A stretch of DNA of 64,000 nt from Betaproteobacteria bacterium (GCA_004293675.1 READ01000018.1:1-64000), one strand, 5' to 3'. Shown: positions 7,706-17,190, numbered from the stretch's first letter. Translations and numbers: made by a program. Notes: generated by a model not told the origin, from the letters alone.

Positions 7706-9700
7706 TTACACCGTCTCAGGACGCTTCGCGTAAAACTTGATCGGCGCACCGCCCTTGGGTAAGTTTGAAAGCGGGACGATGGACGGCGGCGGTGACTGCA
7801 AAATGTGTTTTCGAGCCTTGCCCATGACGTGCATTTCGCACGGTTTGCAATCGAACTTGAGGTTGAGCGTTTCGCCGTTTGAGAGCAGCGTCATGGGCTC
7901 GGCGCGAACCTGACCTTGCACGCCAGTCACGCCTTTGGCTTGTTTCGGGCACAGATTAAACGACCAGCGCAGACAGTGTTTGGTGACCATCAGCGGCACC
8001 TCACCCGCCTCCTCATGCGCTTCATAGGCGGCAGCAATGAGCGTGACGCCATGCTTCGAATAAAAATCACGTGCGGCTTGGTTGTAGACGTTGGCCAAGT
8101 AGGTCAGCGAGGTTTCGGGATAGGCGGCCAGCGGCAGCGTGGCCTCGGCGCGGAGCGGCCGAACGAGCGCCGCCGAGCGGGCCGCTTCGAGCGCTGCGAT
8201 CACTTCGCGGCGAAGCTGATTGGCAATCGATGCGGGCACGAAATACGCTTGTTGCCATGCGACGGAAATGCGCTTCGCAATGAAAATCGTTTGACCCAGT
8301 TTTCCTAGGTTTTCGCGCAAGCTCGCCTCGGCGCGCTCGGGCTGGGTAGCGGCCTCTTTGGGATGCGCGATTTGGGCGCAGACCGTCGCGCCCGATTCAT
8401 CCGTGGCGGCTAGGGCAAAGCCGTCAGCCGTTTCGCTAAAGCTGAGCGCGAGCGATACGCGTCGGTCCGCCGAGGGTTTCGCGAGCACCTGCTCCCACGC
8501 ATGATCGCGGTTGCGATGAATGACCGTTCCGACTGTTAGTCCCGCTAAATCGCGCATCGCTTGGTTGGGTGAAACGCGCCACACGTTGCCGATTTTTTTC
8601 GCGGTATTGGCTTGCATGCCACGCACTTCGCGCTTGTTCATGTACGTCAGCCCGTCGCCATTGGCCAAGCTGTCGGTGCTGTCGGTCGTTTCCAATTCGA
8701 ACCAATCGGCGGCGACACGAAGCACGCGACCGAGTTCACCGCCCACGTGCGTGGGCGCATCAAACGCGCCGATGTCGTCCTTGCGGCCATTGGCAAAGTA
8801 ATCGGTGCTACTGCGGTTGAACGTTTTTTCAGCGTCGGGCGTAAACGTAAACGTGCACTCACCATGCGAAGCACGAGCAAGCTCGGGACGCTCGTTCAAA
8901 ATCTCATCGAGCAGGGTGCGGTAATGCGCGGTGATGTTTTTCACATAGCGCAGGTCTTTGTAGCGGCCTTCGATTTTGAAGCTACGAATTCCGGCATCAA
9001 CGAGCATCCGCAAGTTGGCGCTCTGATCGTTGTCTTTCATCGACAGTAAATGCTTATCGAACGCGACGACTTGTCCGTCTTTATCTTGCAAGGTGTACGG
9101 CAGGCGGCATTCCTGCGCACATTCACCGCGATTGGCGCTGCGGCCCGTGTGGGCGTGGCTGATGTAGCAGTTGCCCGAAAACGCCACGCAAAGCGCGCCG
9201 TGGATGAAATATTCGAGCGTAACGTCGGGGTTGACCTCGGCGCGCATGGCGGCGATTTGCTTCAATGTCACTTCGCGTGCCAACACGATCTGCGAGAAGC
9301 CAACCTCGCCCATGAACTTTGCTTTTTCGAGCGTGCGAATATCGGTTTGGGTCGATGCGTGCAATTGGATGGGGGGAATATCCAATTCCAAAATACCCAT
9401 GTCTTGCACGATTAGCGCATCAACCCCGGCATTCCAGTATTCATGAATGAGCTTTCGCGCCGCTTCGAGCTCGCTATCGTGCAGGATGGTGTTGAGCGTG
9501 ACAAAGATGCGGCTGCCATAGCGGTGCGCAAACTTCACCAAATCTGCAATTTCAGCGACGCTGTTTTCAGCCTTCGCCCGTGCTCCAAACAGCGGACCGC
9601 CGATGTAGACCGCATCGGCGCCGTGCAGCACTGCTTCGCGGCCAATGTCAATATTTTTGGCGGGCGAGAGCAGTTCGAGATGGTGGCGGGGCAACGACAT
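7706..9700 (-). CDS. rlhA: U32-family protein RlhA (23S rRNA C2501 hydroxylation)
   Basis: About 664 residues. The peptidase U32 signature EYFIHGALCVAFSGNCYIS is near 165-185, followed by a Cys cluster (RGECAQECRLPY) and a C-terminal cysteine region (SFNLCPKQ; FDCKPCEMHVMGKA) that fits an Fe-S centre. Length and domain order match the long E. coli RlhA (YdcP) type rather than the short UbiU/UbiV type. RlhA makes 5-hydroxycytidine at 23S rRNA position 2501. ATG at 9700 is preferred over the TTG at 9706. It is a single gene. Confidence 0.85.
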   Translation of the reverse strand: MSLPRHHLELLSPAKNIDIGREAVLHGADAVYIGGPLFGARAKAENSVAEIADLVKFAHRYGSRIFVTLNTILHDSELEAARKLIHEYWNAGVDALIVQDMGILELDIPPIQLHASTQTDIRTLEKAKFMGEVGFSQIVLAREVTLKQIAAMRAEVNPDVTLEYFIHGALCVAFSGNCYISHAHTGRSANRGECAQECRLPYTLQDKDGQVVAFDKHLLSMKDNDQSANLRMLVDAGIRSFKIEGRYKDLRYVKNITAHYRTLLDEILNERPELARASHGECTFTFTPDAEKTFNRSSTDYFANGRKDDIGAFDAPTHVGGELGRVLRVAADWFELETTDSTDSLANGDGLTYMNKREVRGMQANTAKKIGNVWRVSPNQAMRDLAGLTVGTVIHRNRDHAWEQVLAKPSADRRVSLALSFSETADGFALAATDESGATVCAQIAHPKEAATQPERAEASLRENLGKLGQTIFIAKRISVAWQQAYFVPASIANQLRREVIAALEAARSAALVRPLRAEATLPLAAYPETSLTYLANVYNQAARDFYSKHGVTLIAAAYEAHEEAGEVPLMVTKHCLRWSFNLCPKQAKGVTGVQGQVRAEPMTLLSNGETLNLKFDCKPCEMHVMGKARKHILQSPPPSIVPLSNLPKGGAPIKFYAKRPETV

Positions 9701-9784
9701 GGGCAACGAGCGCAGCGCGCTGCGGCAAAAAACGGAATCCGCTATTTTCTTACCTTTTGCCCATTTACGCGAGCGTAGCGCAAA

Positions 9785-10954
9785 CTACGCGTAAACAACG
9801 CGATTGCGACCCTGCGTCTTAGCCGCGTAGAGCGCTTGATCAGCGCGCCACAGCAAATCGTTAGGGCGAAAATCAGTCGGCAGATCAAGCGCTACGCCGA
9901 CGCTCACGGTCAATCGAATTTCCCCCGTGTCGCGCGCCGTCCATCGCGCGCGCGACACACGCCGCATCAAGCTATCAACGAGCAGCGAGACTGATTCGCG
10001 GCTCGCGGGCGAGCGAATGATGATGAATTCTTCGCCCCCGGTACGGCCAACGATGTGCGATTCATCAAACGTGCGACTCAAAATTTCCGCAAACGAGCGC
10101 AGTACTTCGTCGCCTGCGGTGTGGCCGTGCTCGTCGTTGATGCGCTTGAAGTAATCCAAATCGATGGCGATAGCGGCGCCGACGATTTGCTCGCCGTGGC
10201 GCATCGACCAATGAGCATCTGCGCGCTCCATAAATGCCCGGTGATTGAGTAGCCCCGTCAAACCGTCACTTTTAGCCGCGAGCTCAGAGCGACGCATAAT
10301 CCGTATCGCCACGAAGTTGGCATACATCAAATTCGGAGCCGTCACAACCAACAGCACCAGGTACAGGCCGAACTCGCTGCCCGCGCTTGGCTCATTCAAA
10401 TTGCTGGGCAAACTAGTCAGCAGCGCTAACGTGCTGCGCCAGCACATCACCACAAAGACGAGCACGCCCGTTGCTGAAATCGCCACGGCCGCGGGCAGAC
10501 CAAACTCTTCGCGCGTTGGGTCGTAGGTGTGCCAGATCAGGCCACCAATGAGCCACACCGTAGCGAGCACCACAGCCGCCACCCGAGTCGCGTCGTGCTC
10601 CACGATCGCTCCAAACCAAACGATTGCGGCAACGGCAAGCGCGACGGGCAAGTAGAAGCGAACGCTCGGTAAATAGGCGCTCCAAAACGCATAGATTCCA
10701 CGCGTCAACACCGCCACAGCGGCCAGAAGGAGCAAATTGGGCACGATGCGCATCACAGGCGTTGCGACTGGACCGCGAAGCGCCATCAACACCAAGGCAA
10801 GCGCCAAGATCGCGTTAAACGCCAAAAAGCAGCGCAGCGTGACGATGTTGTGCGTGAGGGCAAACGTTGCGACCAGCCAACCAATGGCAAACATCACCAG
10901 GTTCAACGCGATCATCAACAACAGCAATTCGGTCGCGTTTAAATCAAGGTGCAT
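9785..10954 (-). CDS. Membrane-bound diguanylate cyclase (GGDEF)
   Basis: 389 residues: six or seven N-terminal hydrophobic segments (to about 215), then a GGDEF domain with SDGLTGLLNHRAF, DLDYFKRINDEHGH and the active-site GGEEF near 306-310. It is predicted to make cyclic di-GMP from two GTP. The position five residues before GGEEF, where an inhibitory RxxD site would sit, reads DESH instead, so product inhibition through a canonical I-site is unlikely. The membrane part resembles no sensor domain I can name. Single gene; ATG at 10954. Confidence 0.9.
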   Translation of the reverse strand: MHLDLNATELLLLMIALNLVMFAIGWLVATFALTHNIVTLRCFLAFNAILALALVLMALRGPVATPVMRIVPNLLLLAAVAVLTRGIYAFWSAYLPSVRFYLPVALAVAAIVWFGAIVEHDATRVAAVVLATVWLIGGLIWHTYDPTREEFGLPAAVAISATGVLVFVVMCWRSTLALLTSLPSNLNEPSAGSEFGLYLVLLVVTAPNLMYANFVAIRIMRRSELAAKSDGLTGLLNHRAFMERADAHWSMRHGEQIVGAAIAIDLDYFKRINDEHGHTAGDEVLRSFAEILSRTFDESHIVGRTGGEEFIIIRSPASRESVSLLVDSLMRRVSRARWTARDTGEIRLTVSVGVALDLPTDFRPNDLLWRADQALYAAKTQGRNRVVYA

Positions 10955-11107
10955 CGTACGAAAATCATTGCGAGCGGCTCAAAGTAGCGCAGCTAGCCCG
11001 AAAGTATCGCATGCCAACGATTCGATTTTTAGCCTAAATGAAATCGATTGATAGCGTTTCCGAATAAAGTTGCCAAGAGATTTCCGACGCGACCTGTCAG
11101 CGCAAAA

Positions 11108-11578
11108 CTACAGCCGCAACAGCGCGACCAGCACCACAACCACACCGATGGCAAGATTGACCGCGACCCAGCTGCGGATCGCCGCCAGCGCATCGCCCGC
11201 CGCGCTCGTTGATCCTGCAGCCACCGCGCTGCCGAGCCGCTTGTAGAGCACAAAACGAATGTGCCCAAAAATCAACAACATCAGCGTACCGAGAACGGCC
11301 ATCACCATCCAGCTCGTGGGCATGCTCCACCCGGCACCCGATTGCACGGCGGCTTTTGCAACGCGACCCATCATCCAAAGTCCTGAGCCCACGGCCACCA
11401 ATGAGGCCCACAGCACGGCCTTGAAAAACCGGCCGAGGATATCGTGCATGAACTTTGCGCGAAGCGCAGGATCGAGCTGGGCGAGCGCCGGTTTAAGGAA
11501 AAACACTGAAAAGGTCATGCCGCCCAACCAAACGATGATTGAGAGGATGTGCGCTGTTTTGAGAATGGAGTAAAGCAT
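11108..11578 (-). CDS. CopD/DUF2269-like four-helix membrane protein
   Basis: About 156 residues with four hydrophobic helices. The first carries the His/Trp pattern LKTAHILSIIVWLGGMTFS seen in CopD-domain proteins, and a later helix has GHIRFVLYKR. Proteins of this group are inner-membrane proteins loosely linked with copper resistance or haem membrane proteins; a specific function cannot be assigned. ATG at 11578 is chosen; a GTG two codons upstream (11584) is possible. It follows ddl on the same strand, with 78 bp between them. Confidence 0.65.
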   Translation of the reverse strand: MLYSILKTAHILSIIVWLGGMTFSVFFLKPALAQLDPALRAKFMHDILGRFFKAVLWASLVAVGSGLWMMGRVAKAAVQSGAGWSMPTSWMVMAVLGTLMLLIFGHIRFVLYKRLGSAVAAGSTSAAGDALAAIRSWVAVNLAIGVVVVLVALLRL

Positions 11579-11634
11579 GGACACATGCTAGCGCTTGATC
11601 GACAGCGCCCATTGAGGGCGAACCCGCAAGGGCT

Positions 11635-11670
11635 GACGCGAACGCGAACGTTAACGTTAACGCTAACGCC
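11635..11670. repeat. Hexamer microsatellite (AACGNN x 6)
   Basis: Six consecutive hexamers (GACGCG, AACGCG, AACGTT twice, AACGCT, AACGCC) run into the 3' end of ddl, covering its stop codon region (11663-11665). The pattern is a short imperfect tandem repeat. Confidence 0.7.
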
Positions 11671-12685
11671 GCTCCAGCGCCAATTCCACAAGTCGCGACA
11701 CTAAGGTCGCGTAATCCACGCCAGCGGCGCGCCACAGCTCAGGATACATCGATGTTTTAGTGAAGCCTGGCATCGTGTTGACTTCGTTTAAAAACAGCTC
11801 GCCGGTCTCTTCTACATAGAAAAAATCAACCCGCGACAAACCGGCGCAATCGAGCGCTTTAAATGCGGCAATCGCCATCGCCCGAGTGCGCTCGGCAACA
11901 TCAGCAGGAATGTTGGCGGGAATATGCATTTGCGCACGCCCGTCGGTGTACTTCGTTTCGTAGTCGTAGAACTCGCTTTCAAACGTGAGCTCACCGACAG
12001 GGCTGGCTTGCGGGTTGTCGTTACCGAGAATCCCGACTTCGATTTCACGTGGTTTTGATCGGGTCGCTGCCTCGACAATGACACGCCGATCCAAATCAAA
12101 CGCCAGCCGCAGCGCGTCTCGGAGCTCCGCATCATTTCGGGCTTTTGAAATACCCACGCTTGAGCCCAAGTTGGCGGGCTTGACAAACACTGGATAGCTG
12201 AGCGCTTGAAGCCGCGCAATGACCTCGCCGGGGGCAGCAACGTAATCACTTCGGGTCACCAACTGATACGCGACCTGCGGAATGCCGTGCGACGCCAGCA
12301 CCGCTTTGGTCATGATTTTGTCCATGCACACGGCGCTGCCGAGCACCCCCGATCCCACACACGGAATACCCGCCAGTTTGAGCATGCCCTGCACCGTGCC
12401 GTCTTCGCCGTTGGGGCCATGAAGGATTGGAAAGACCACGTCGTAGCCCTCGGCGGTGGCGGCTTCATGCAGAACCAACGCGCCGCCGCTAGCCGCACTA
12501 CCGCTCGCCAGCGCTCGCGCTGATTCGGGTGCAGGTAACCAGCGCCCTTCGCGAGAGATCACGGTGCTCACCACATCGAATCGATCTTTGGGTAGTGCTT
12601 CCAAAATACTTCGAGCACTTCGGATCGAGACTTCATGCTCTTCCGATTGACCGCCAGCGAGGACTAGAACGCGAGTTTTTTTCAT
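11663..12685 (-). CDS. ddl: D-alanine--D-alanine ligase
   Basis: About 340 residues of the ATP-grasp ligase that makes D-Ala-D-Ala for peptidoglycan. Visible motifs are [15 protein letters not shown] (N-terminal), [12 protein letters not shown] (near 95), the ATP-grasp [24 protein letters not shown], and the Mg-binding [18 protein letters not shown] near the end. The longer segment between the last two matches DdlA-type enzymes. The start at 12685 (MKKTRV) is chosen because the in-frame extension up to 12817 is a translation of a REP-like repeat. It is not in a murein gene cluster. Confidence 0.93.
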   Translation of the reverse strand: MKKTRVLVLAGGQSEEHEVSIRSARSILEALPKDRFDVVSTVISREGRWLPAPESARALASGSAASGGALVLHEAATAEGYDVVFPILHGPNGEDGTVQGMLKLAGIPCVGSGVLGSAVCMDKIMTKAVLASHGIPQVAYQLVTRSDYVAAPGEVIARLQALSYPVFVKPANLGSSVGISKARNDAELRDALRLAFDLDRRVIVEAATRSKPREIEVGILGNDNPQASPVGELTFESEFYDYETKYTDGRAQMHIPANIPADVAERTRAMAIAAFKALDCAGLSRVDFFYVEETGELFLNEVNTMPGFTKTSMYPELWRAAGVDYATLVSRLVELALERR

Positions 12686-12760
12686 GCTGGGATTGTAGAA
12701 GTTGTCGCGTTCGGGCAAATAATCCACGCTTCCAAAGGCAGAGGAACGGCTTCTCATTTG

Positions 12761-12920
12761 TCCCCTCTCCCGCAGCCGGGAGAGGGCGAGGGTGAGGGTG
12801 CGGCGGCGGCAGAGCAAACTTCATTGGAAGTTCTTCCGAAAAATGCTAGCCCCTCGCGAGCCTTATCTGTTGCGCGAAACACCCTCACCCCTGCCCCTCT
12901 CCCGCCTGCGGGAGAGGGGT
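12761..12920. repeat. GC-rich REP-like doublet, copy 3
   Basis: Inverted copies at 12761-12800 and 12880-12920; each contains a small inner palindrome (CCCTCTCCC-GCNNGC-GGGAGAGGG type). It lies in the divergent gap between ddl and the methyltransferase gene. Confidence 0.75.
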
Positions 12921-12985
12921 TCTTGTTTACCGCGCCGCCCGCGCACGGAAGAAAGCTTCAAAAAACTGGCGGATAATCGCTCCTA

Positions 12986-13840
12986 ATGAAACAGATCCTC
13001 CACCAGCAACTTAACCTGCGCCCCGAGCAATCGATTGAGCTTCTCAAGGCGCTCCATATCGTTACCCGCGACGGTGCGATCAACCAAGATTCTCGGCGCA
13101 AATTGAAGCAGGTGAATCATCTGCTTCAATTCATTGAACCGCTGCTGGCGAGCACGGTGGCTGAGCGCGGCGGCGTCAGCGTCGTCGATCACGGCGCCGG
13201 GAAGTCGTACTTGGGTTTCATGCTCTACGACTTGTTCTTTCAATCGCGAAAGAACGACGCAAAAACCGGTCACATCTACGGCATCGAAACCCGCGCCGAG
13301 CTTGTCGATAAGAGCGTCGAATTGGCCAAGCAACTGGGCTTCGCGGACATGTCGTTTCTAAACGTAAGCGCCGCCGATGCGATCACATCGCCCAAGTTAC
13401 CTGCCGCGATCGACGTGGTCACTGCGCTGCACGCCTGCGACACCGCGACCGATGACGCGATCGCATTTGCACTGGCCAAACGCGCTAAGTACGTCGTGTT
13501 GGTGCCGTGCTGCCAAGCCGAACTCGCCGCGTGTTTCCGCAAAGAAAAGAGCAATGCCGCTGCGAAATCTTCGCTTGGCGAATTGTGGAAACACCCGATT
13601 CAAGCGCGTGAATTTGGTTCGCAGCTCACCAACGTACTGCGCGGTTTATGGCTCGAAGCCAACGGCTATCACGTAACCGTGACGGAGCTTGTGGGCTGGG
13701 AGCATTCGATGAAAAACGAGCTCATCATCGCTCAGTTTAAGCACGGACACGGCAACCCAGCGCGAGTCAAAGCTCGAGCACGGCTGTCGGAATTGATCGA
13801 AACGTTTGGCTTATCTGATCTACGCCGCTGGGCGGTTTAG
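12986..13840 (+). CDS. Class I SAM-dependent methyltransferase (Methyltransf_32-like)
   Basis: 284 residues. The SAM-binding motif I is VVDHGAGKSYLGFMLYD near residue 67, the acidic motif II GIETRAELVDK near 97, and the family-typical TALHACDTATDDAI and VLVPCCQAEL follow. This HACDTA..PCC arrangement is seen in a group related to RNA methyltransferases (TRM13/METTL25-like). The substrate is unknown. Single plus-strand gene, ATG at 12986, with no clear Shine-Dalgarno. Confidence 0.75.
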   Translation: MKQILHQQLNLRPEQSIELLKALHIVTRDGAINQDSRRKLKQVNHLLQFIEPLLASTVAERGGVSVVDHGAGKSYLGFMLYDLFFQSRKNDAKTGHIYGIETRAELVDKSVELAKQLGFADMSFLNVSAADAITSPKLPAAIDVVTALHACDTATDDAIAFALAKRAKYVVLVPCCQAELAACFRKEKSNAAAKSSLGELWKHPIQAREFGSQLTNVLRGLWLEANGYHVTVTELVGWEHSMKNELIIAQFKHGHGNPARVKARARLSELIETFGLSDLRRWAV

Positions 13841-13877
13841 CGGGCGTTGGAACTCAAGGCCTTAGGGTCTCAGGGGC

Positions 13878-14897
13878 TCAGGGGCGCTGCCAGACGATGC
13901 GTTCGTCCACGGCATAGAGCGCGCATTTCACCGCCGACTTTTTATTGCAGCTTTCAAGGGCGACATCGATTGATCGCGCCCCGTTGGCGCTCCAAGCCAT
14001 TGCGCGGCCATCGCGCGAAATCGCAAGCGCTCGCGGCAACGCAGCGTTCAAAAACAGTTCGTAATCGCGCTTCGCAGTTGCTGATTTAGTGGGTAGTTTG
14101 CTGACGTCCTCTAGCGAGGCCAATGCGGTGGTCGGGTGCAGTTTTTCGCGTTGCTTGAACGGCAAATTCGCTGCGTCGGGGCTCGAGAAAACGTCGCGCG
14201 AAGTGACGATGCCCTCCTTGATTGCATCCGTCGGCAGCTTCTCGCAACCGTTCGGACGGCGCGACTCTGTGCCCTCGCACAAAAACGTTTTCGCGCGCCA
14301 GCGCGTCGCAACGCCGTCAGGATAAAAGCGAACGTCACCCGCTCTGCGCTCAATGTTGATCCAGCGATTCAAGAGCTTGGGATCAATTTTGTTGTCGGTA
14401 AATTTTTTCGTCCACGCCACTTGATCGTTTTTTTCGACGGCCGCGCGATTCAATTTTCCAAAATCGTAGTGACCGTGAAAGCCAACGTAGGTCAAGCTTT
14501 GCGGGTAGTCATCAGAAAACAGACGCCGCTTTCCTCCCAGAAATAATCGCGAGCAGGATGACACGCAGTGCCCCGACACCACGGTCGTGACGCCACGCTC
14601 ACGAAACAGCTCGCCCAGCCGATACCCCGTCCAAGAATTGCCGCCCATCGAGTTTCGCAGCACGACCTGTTTGATGGCGGGATGTTTAGCAAACGCCGCC
14701 TGCACGCGATCCAAATCTGGGCGAACGATTTCGCCCGAGAGCACCATCGTGTCGCCCAACACGCTAAGCGTCATTGCGCCGACCGGAAGCGCCGAAAAAC
14801 AATACAGCAGCAGCGTTCCAGCCAATTTGACACTGTTCAAAATAGGCTTTTTTGTTATAGGCCAAGCAAAATATGACTTTAAAGGCAATAAACTCAT
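13878..14897 (-). CDS. Periplasmic ClpP-like serine-protease-fold protein
   Basis: Up to 339 residues. A hydrophobic export segment (about residues 23-42) is followed by a ClpP/crotonase-like fold: VLRNSMGGNSWTGYRLGELF near 100, then VVSGHCVSSCSRLFLGGKRR near 125-145, where a serine after GHCVS/SC is the likely nucleophile. It resembles predicted periplasmic proteins of COG3904. The C-terminal half is unassigned. The ATG at 14897 lies inside the 116-bp element C, so residues 1 to ~17 are encoded by the repeat. TTG codons at 14840 or 14825 would start just before the signal segment. Function unknown. Confidence 0.65.
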   Translation of the reverse strand: MSLLPLKSYFAWPITKKPILNSVKLAGTLLLYCFSALPVGAMTLSVLGDTMVLSGEIVRPDLDRVQAAFAKHPAIKQVVLRNSMGGNSWTGYRLGELFRERGVTTVVSGHCVSSCSRLFLGGKRRLFSDDYPQSLTYVGFHGHYDFGKLNRAAVEKNDQVAWTKKFTDNKIDPKLLNRWINIERRAGDVRFYPDGVATRWRAKTFLCEGTESRRPNGCEKLPTDAIKEGIVTSRDVFSSPDAANLPFKQREKLHPTTALASLEDVSKLPTKSATAKRDYELFLNAALPRALAISRDGRAMAWSANGARSIDVALESCNKKSAVKCALYAVDERIVWQRP

Positions 14898-14960
14898 TTA
14901 ATGAAAATGATTAAAAATGGCGCAAAGCCTCAATTTTATTCTGCGATAAGCGATAAAGCT
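14845..14960. repeat. 116-bp AT-rich inverted-end element, copy C
   Basis: Left end: GGCTTTT, 9 bases, GCC, 10 bases, TGA. Right end on the minus strand: AGCTTTA, 9 bases, GCA, 10 bases, GAG. Length is 116 bp. It overlaps the annotated 5' end of the ClpP-like gene and ends 7 bases from the stop of the SDR gene. Confidence 0.7.
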
Positions 14961-14967
14961 GTAACAG

Positions 14968-15693
14968 TCAGAACTTCAAGCGCTTAAAAATCGATTCCGG
15001 CACATGTTTCACCGCTAACAAAATCAGCGCCCAGAATTTCGGCAGGTAGACGACGTTGCGTTTGCGCTCGATGCCGCGAATGATGCCCTGCGCAATCGCT
15101 TCGGGCGTGGCCCACAGCACGCCCTTTTTCGTGACGTGCGCCATCATCGGCGTATCGATGAAGCCAGGCTTCACGGTGAGCACGTGAACCCCGCGTCGCC
15201 ACATGCGTGCTCGAAGCCCCGAGCAATACGCGCTGAGCCCCGCTTTCGCCGCGCCGTAGGCATGATTGCTGTAGCGACCCCGATCCCCCGCCACCGACGA
15301 AATCACCGCGACACTGCCACCGCCGTGGGTCGCCATATGGTTCGCTAGTAGCTGCGCCCAGGCGGCGGCGCTGGTGAAGTTAACGTTGATTTCACTGGCC
15401 ATGTAGTCTGTATCCGTGTCGGCACGATCTGACAACGTTAAGCTGCCGTGCGCAATAAGCGCGATGTGCGTCGTCGAAAGGTTCGCCACAGCCGTCTGCG
15501 CATAGGTGACCGAAGCAATATCACCGGCGTGCACCGTCACTTCAATCGCACCCCGAACCCGTGCATCAGCAGCGATTTTTTCGAGCTCACTGGCGTTGCG
15601 GCCGTACAGCACGAATGAATGCTGCCCCGCTGCCCAGATGCGAATAGCCGATTGCGCAACGGCAGACGTAGCGCCGACAATAACGATGTTCAT
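14968..15693 (-). CDS. DprE2-like short-chain dehydrogenase
   Basis: 241 residues. The N-terminal Rossmann loop is IVGATSAVAQS, with NAG replaced by IAHGSL, the active-site Ser in VISSVAGDRG and YGAAK as the Tyr-xxx-Lys pair near residue 145. The IVGATS-A-AQ start is characteristic of DprE2, the NADH-dependent partner that reduces the keto intermediate made by DprE1 during decaprenyl-phosphoryl-arabinose synthesis. The DprE1-like oxidase lies just upstream on the same strand, 186 bp away across a REP-like doublet. In a proteobacterium the polyprenyl-sugar product is unknown. Confidence 0.82.
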   Translation of the reverse strand: MNIVIVGATSAVAQSAIRIWAAGQHSFVLYGRNASELEKIAADARVRGAIEVTVHAGDIASVTYAQTAVANLSTTHIALIAHGSLTLSDRADTDTDYMASEINVNFTSAAAWAQLLANHMATHGGGSVAVISSVAGDRGRYSNHAYGAAKAGLSAYCSGLRARMWRRGVHVLTVKPGFIDTPMMAHVTKKGVLWATPEAIAQGIIRGIERKRNVVYLPKFWALILLAVKHVPESIFKRLKF

Positions 15694-15731
15694 AACAAAT
15701 CCTCAAACAACAGGCTGTAGGAGCGGTTCGA

Positions 15732-15844
15732 CTCCCTCGCCCTGGGGGAGAGGGTGGGGGTGAGGGAGCACGCATGCGCTGTTTGATCGTCGAGCACATA
15801 GGGTTCAACACCCTCTCCCCAACCCCCCCCCCGGGGGGAGGGAG
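15732..15844. repeat. GC-rich REP-like doublet, copy 4
   Basis: Inverted copies at about 15732-15769 and 15810-15844 lie between the DprE1-like and DprE2-like genes. Same family as 1-97. Confidence 0.75.
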
Positions 15845-15879
15845 CGGCGCGATCGCGTCGGAACCGCTCCTACATTGCG

Positions 15880-17190
15880 TCATTTCCCACTCCCGTCACT
15901 CGTCACACGTCGCCAAAAACTCGACGACACATTGCAATCGCGAAGCGCTTCGAGCTCTCGCCATTGCGGAAAAAAACGTTTGAACATCACCGACGACATG
16001 CGCGAATCTTTCGCTGGATAGACACGACCGCCGACATCCGCAACCATTGCATCAGCCCGATCCAGCGCCCGCAGTTCACGCTCAGCGGGTGCAGCAATAT
16101 CGACTGTCACCGTGACGCCGGGCATCGGAAAACTCATCAGTCCCGGCGAACGTATGTCACCAAAACTCTTAATCACGCCAAGGTAGCTCGCCACGTTTGA
16201 CGTTCGCAGATGCGTGAGAATTTGCGTCACACTTTCTCGCGCCGCTGCTTTCGGAACCACAAATTGATACTGCACAAAACCGCGTTTTCCGTAAGCACGA
16301 TTCCATGCGCTCACCGCGTCAAGCGGATAGAAAAACTGCCAGAGCGGCAGCTCGCTTTGCATCGCTGTGTTCATCGATTGTGCTCGGAAATAGGCGCCGT
16401 TAAACGCTTTGGCAGACCACGGTCGCAATAGCCATCCGGGCATATCAATGGGCAGCGCAAGCGTTGTCGGTACAGGCTTGTGCCACGCTAAATCGCCCCG
16501 GCAGTGATTGCCGCGAAAGAAGACACCGCGCAATCGATGATGCATCGTATCAATCCAACCGACCGTGTAGGGCCAATCACCGCTGGCCGCTTCGAGCGCC
16601 AGGAATTCATCGACCGAGGCCAGCGCGTCCGCACGACCGAAGAGCTTCGTTTGCTGCACGATCCCGGCGCCGGGAACACGAATCAATTGCAAGCGCACTC
16701 GTTCAATAAGCCCGGTCAAACCCATGCCTGCGACCGTCGCCGAAAACAGTGCGTCGCCGGGCTTGAGCTCGCTCACACTATCGCTTCGTCGAAGCGTCAG
16801 CGAGCGCACGTAGCGGCCAAAGGTGCCCGCGTGCTGATGATTTTTTCCATGCACATCGTTGGCAATAGCGCCACCCACGGTGACGAAGCGCGTGCCGGGC
16901 GTGACGGGCAGAAACCAACCGTTTCTCAGCGCAACCTCGGCAATATCTGCGAGCGATGCACCCGCCTCGCACTCGATCACGCCCGTCGTCGTGTCAAACG
17001 CAATCAAGCGATCTTGTCGAAACGTGTGCAGCAGCGTGCCACCATCATTGACGCATACATCGCCATAACTTCGCCCTAAGCCGCGCGGCAACCAAGACGA
17101 ATCAGGCAAAGGCGTATCGCCCGCAAAATGGTGTTTGTGCACTGCGGCTGAGCCGCGCCCCCAAGGTTGATCGAGCGAGAGCGGATTCAT
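15880..17190 (-). CDS. DprE1-like FAD-linked oxidoreductase
   Basis: 436 residues. The FAD-binding motif LPRGLGRSYGDVCVND is near 35-50, with GTRFVTVGGAIANDVHGKNHQ near 100-120, then the substrate domain with YGKRGFVQYQFVVP and YPAKDSRM near the C-terminus. This is the layout of decaprenylphosphoryl-ribose 2'-oxidase. The mycobacterial cysteine that reacts with benzothiazinones lies, as I recall, in a PIPGWNICVD segment. The aligned stretch here is PMPGVTVTVD, with Thr in that place. Paired with the DprE2-like gene downstream. Confidence 0.85.
   Translation of the reverse strand: MNPLSLDQPWGRGSAAVHKHHFAGDTPLPDSSWLPRGLGRSYGDVCVNDGGTLLHTFRQDRLIAFDTTTGVIECEAGASLADIAEVALRNGWFLPVTPGTRFVTVGGAIANDVHGKNHQHAGTFGRYVRSLTLRRSDSVSELKPGDALFSATVAGMGLTGLIERVRLQLIRVPGAGIVQQTKLFGRADALASVDEFLALEAASGDWPYTVGWIDTMHHRLRGVFFRGNHCRGDLAWHKPVPTTLALPIDMPGWLLRPWSAKAFNGAYFRAQSMNTAMQSELPLWQFFYPLDAVSAWNRAYGKRGFVQYQFVVPKAAARESVTQILTHLRTSNVASYLGVIKSFGDIRSPGLMSFPMPGVTVTVDIAAPAERELRALDRADAMVADVGGRVYPAKDSRMSSVMFKRFFPQWRELEALRDCNVSSSFWRRVTSDGSGK

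Noticed and set aside
12686-12817. N-terminal extension of D-Ala-D-Ala ligase.
   Set aside because: The extension is the translation of a repeat; the family starts at the MKKTRV methionine.
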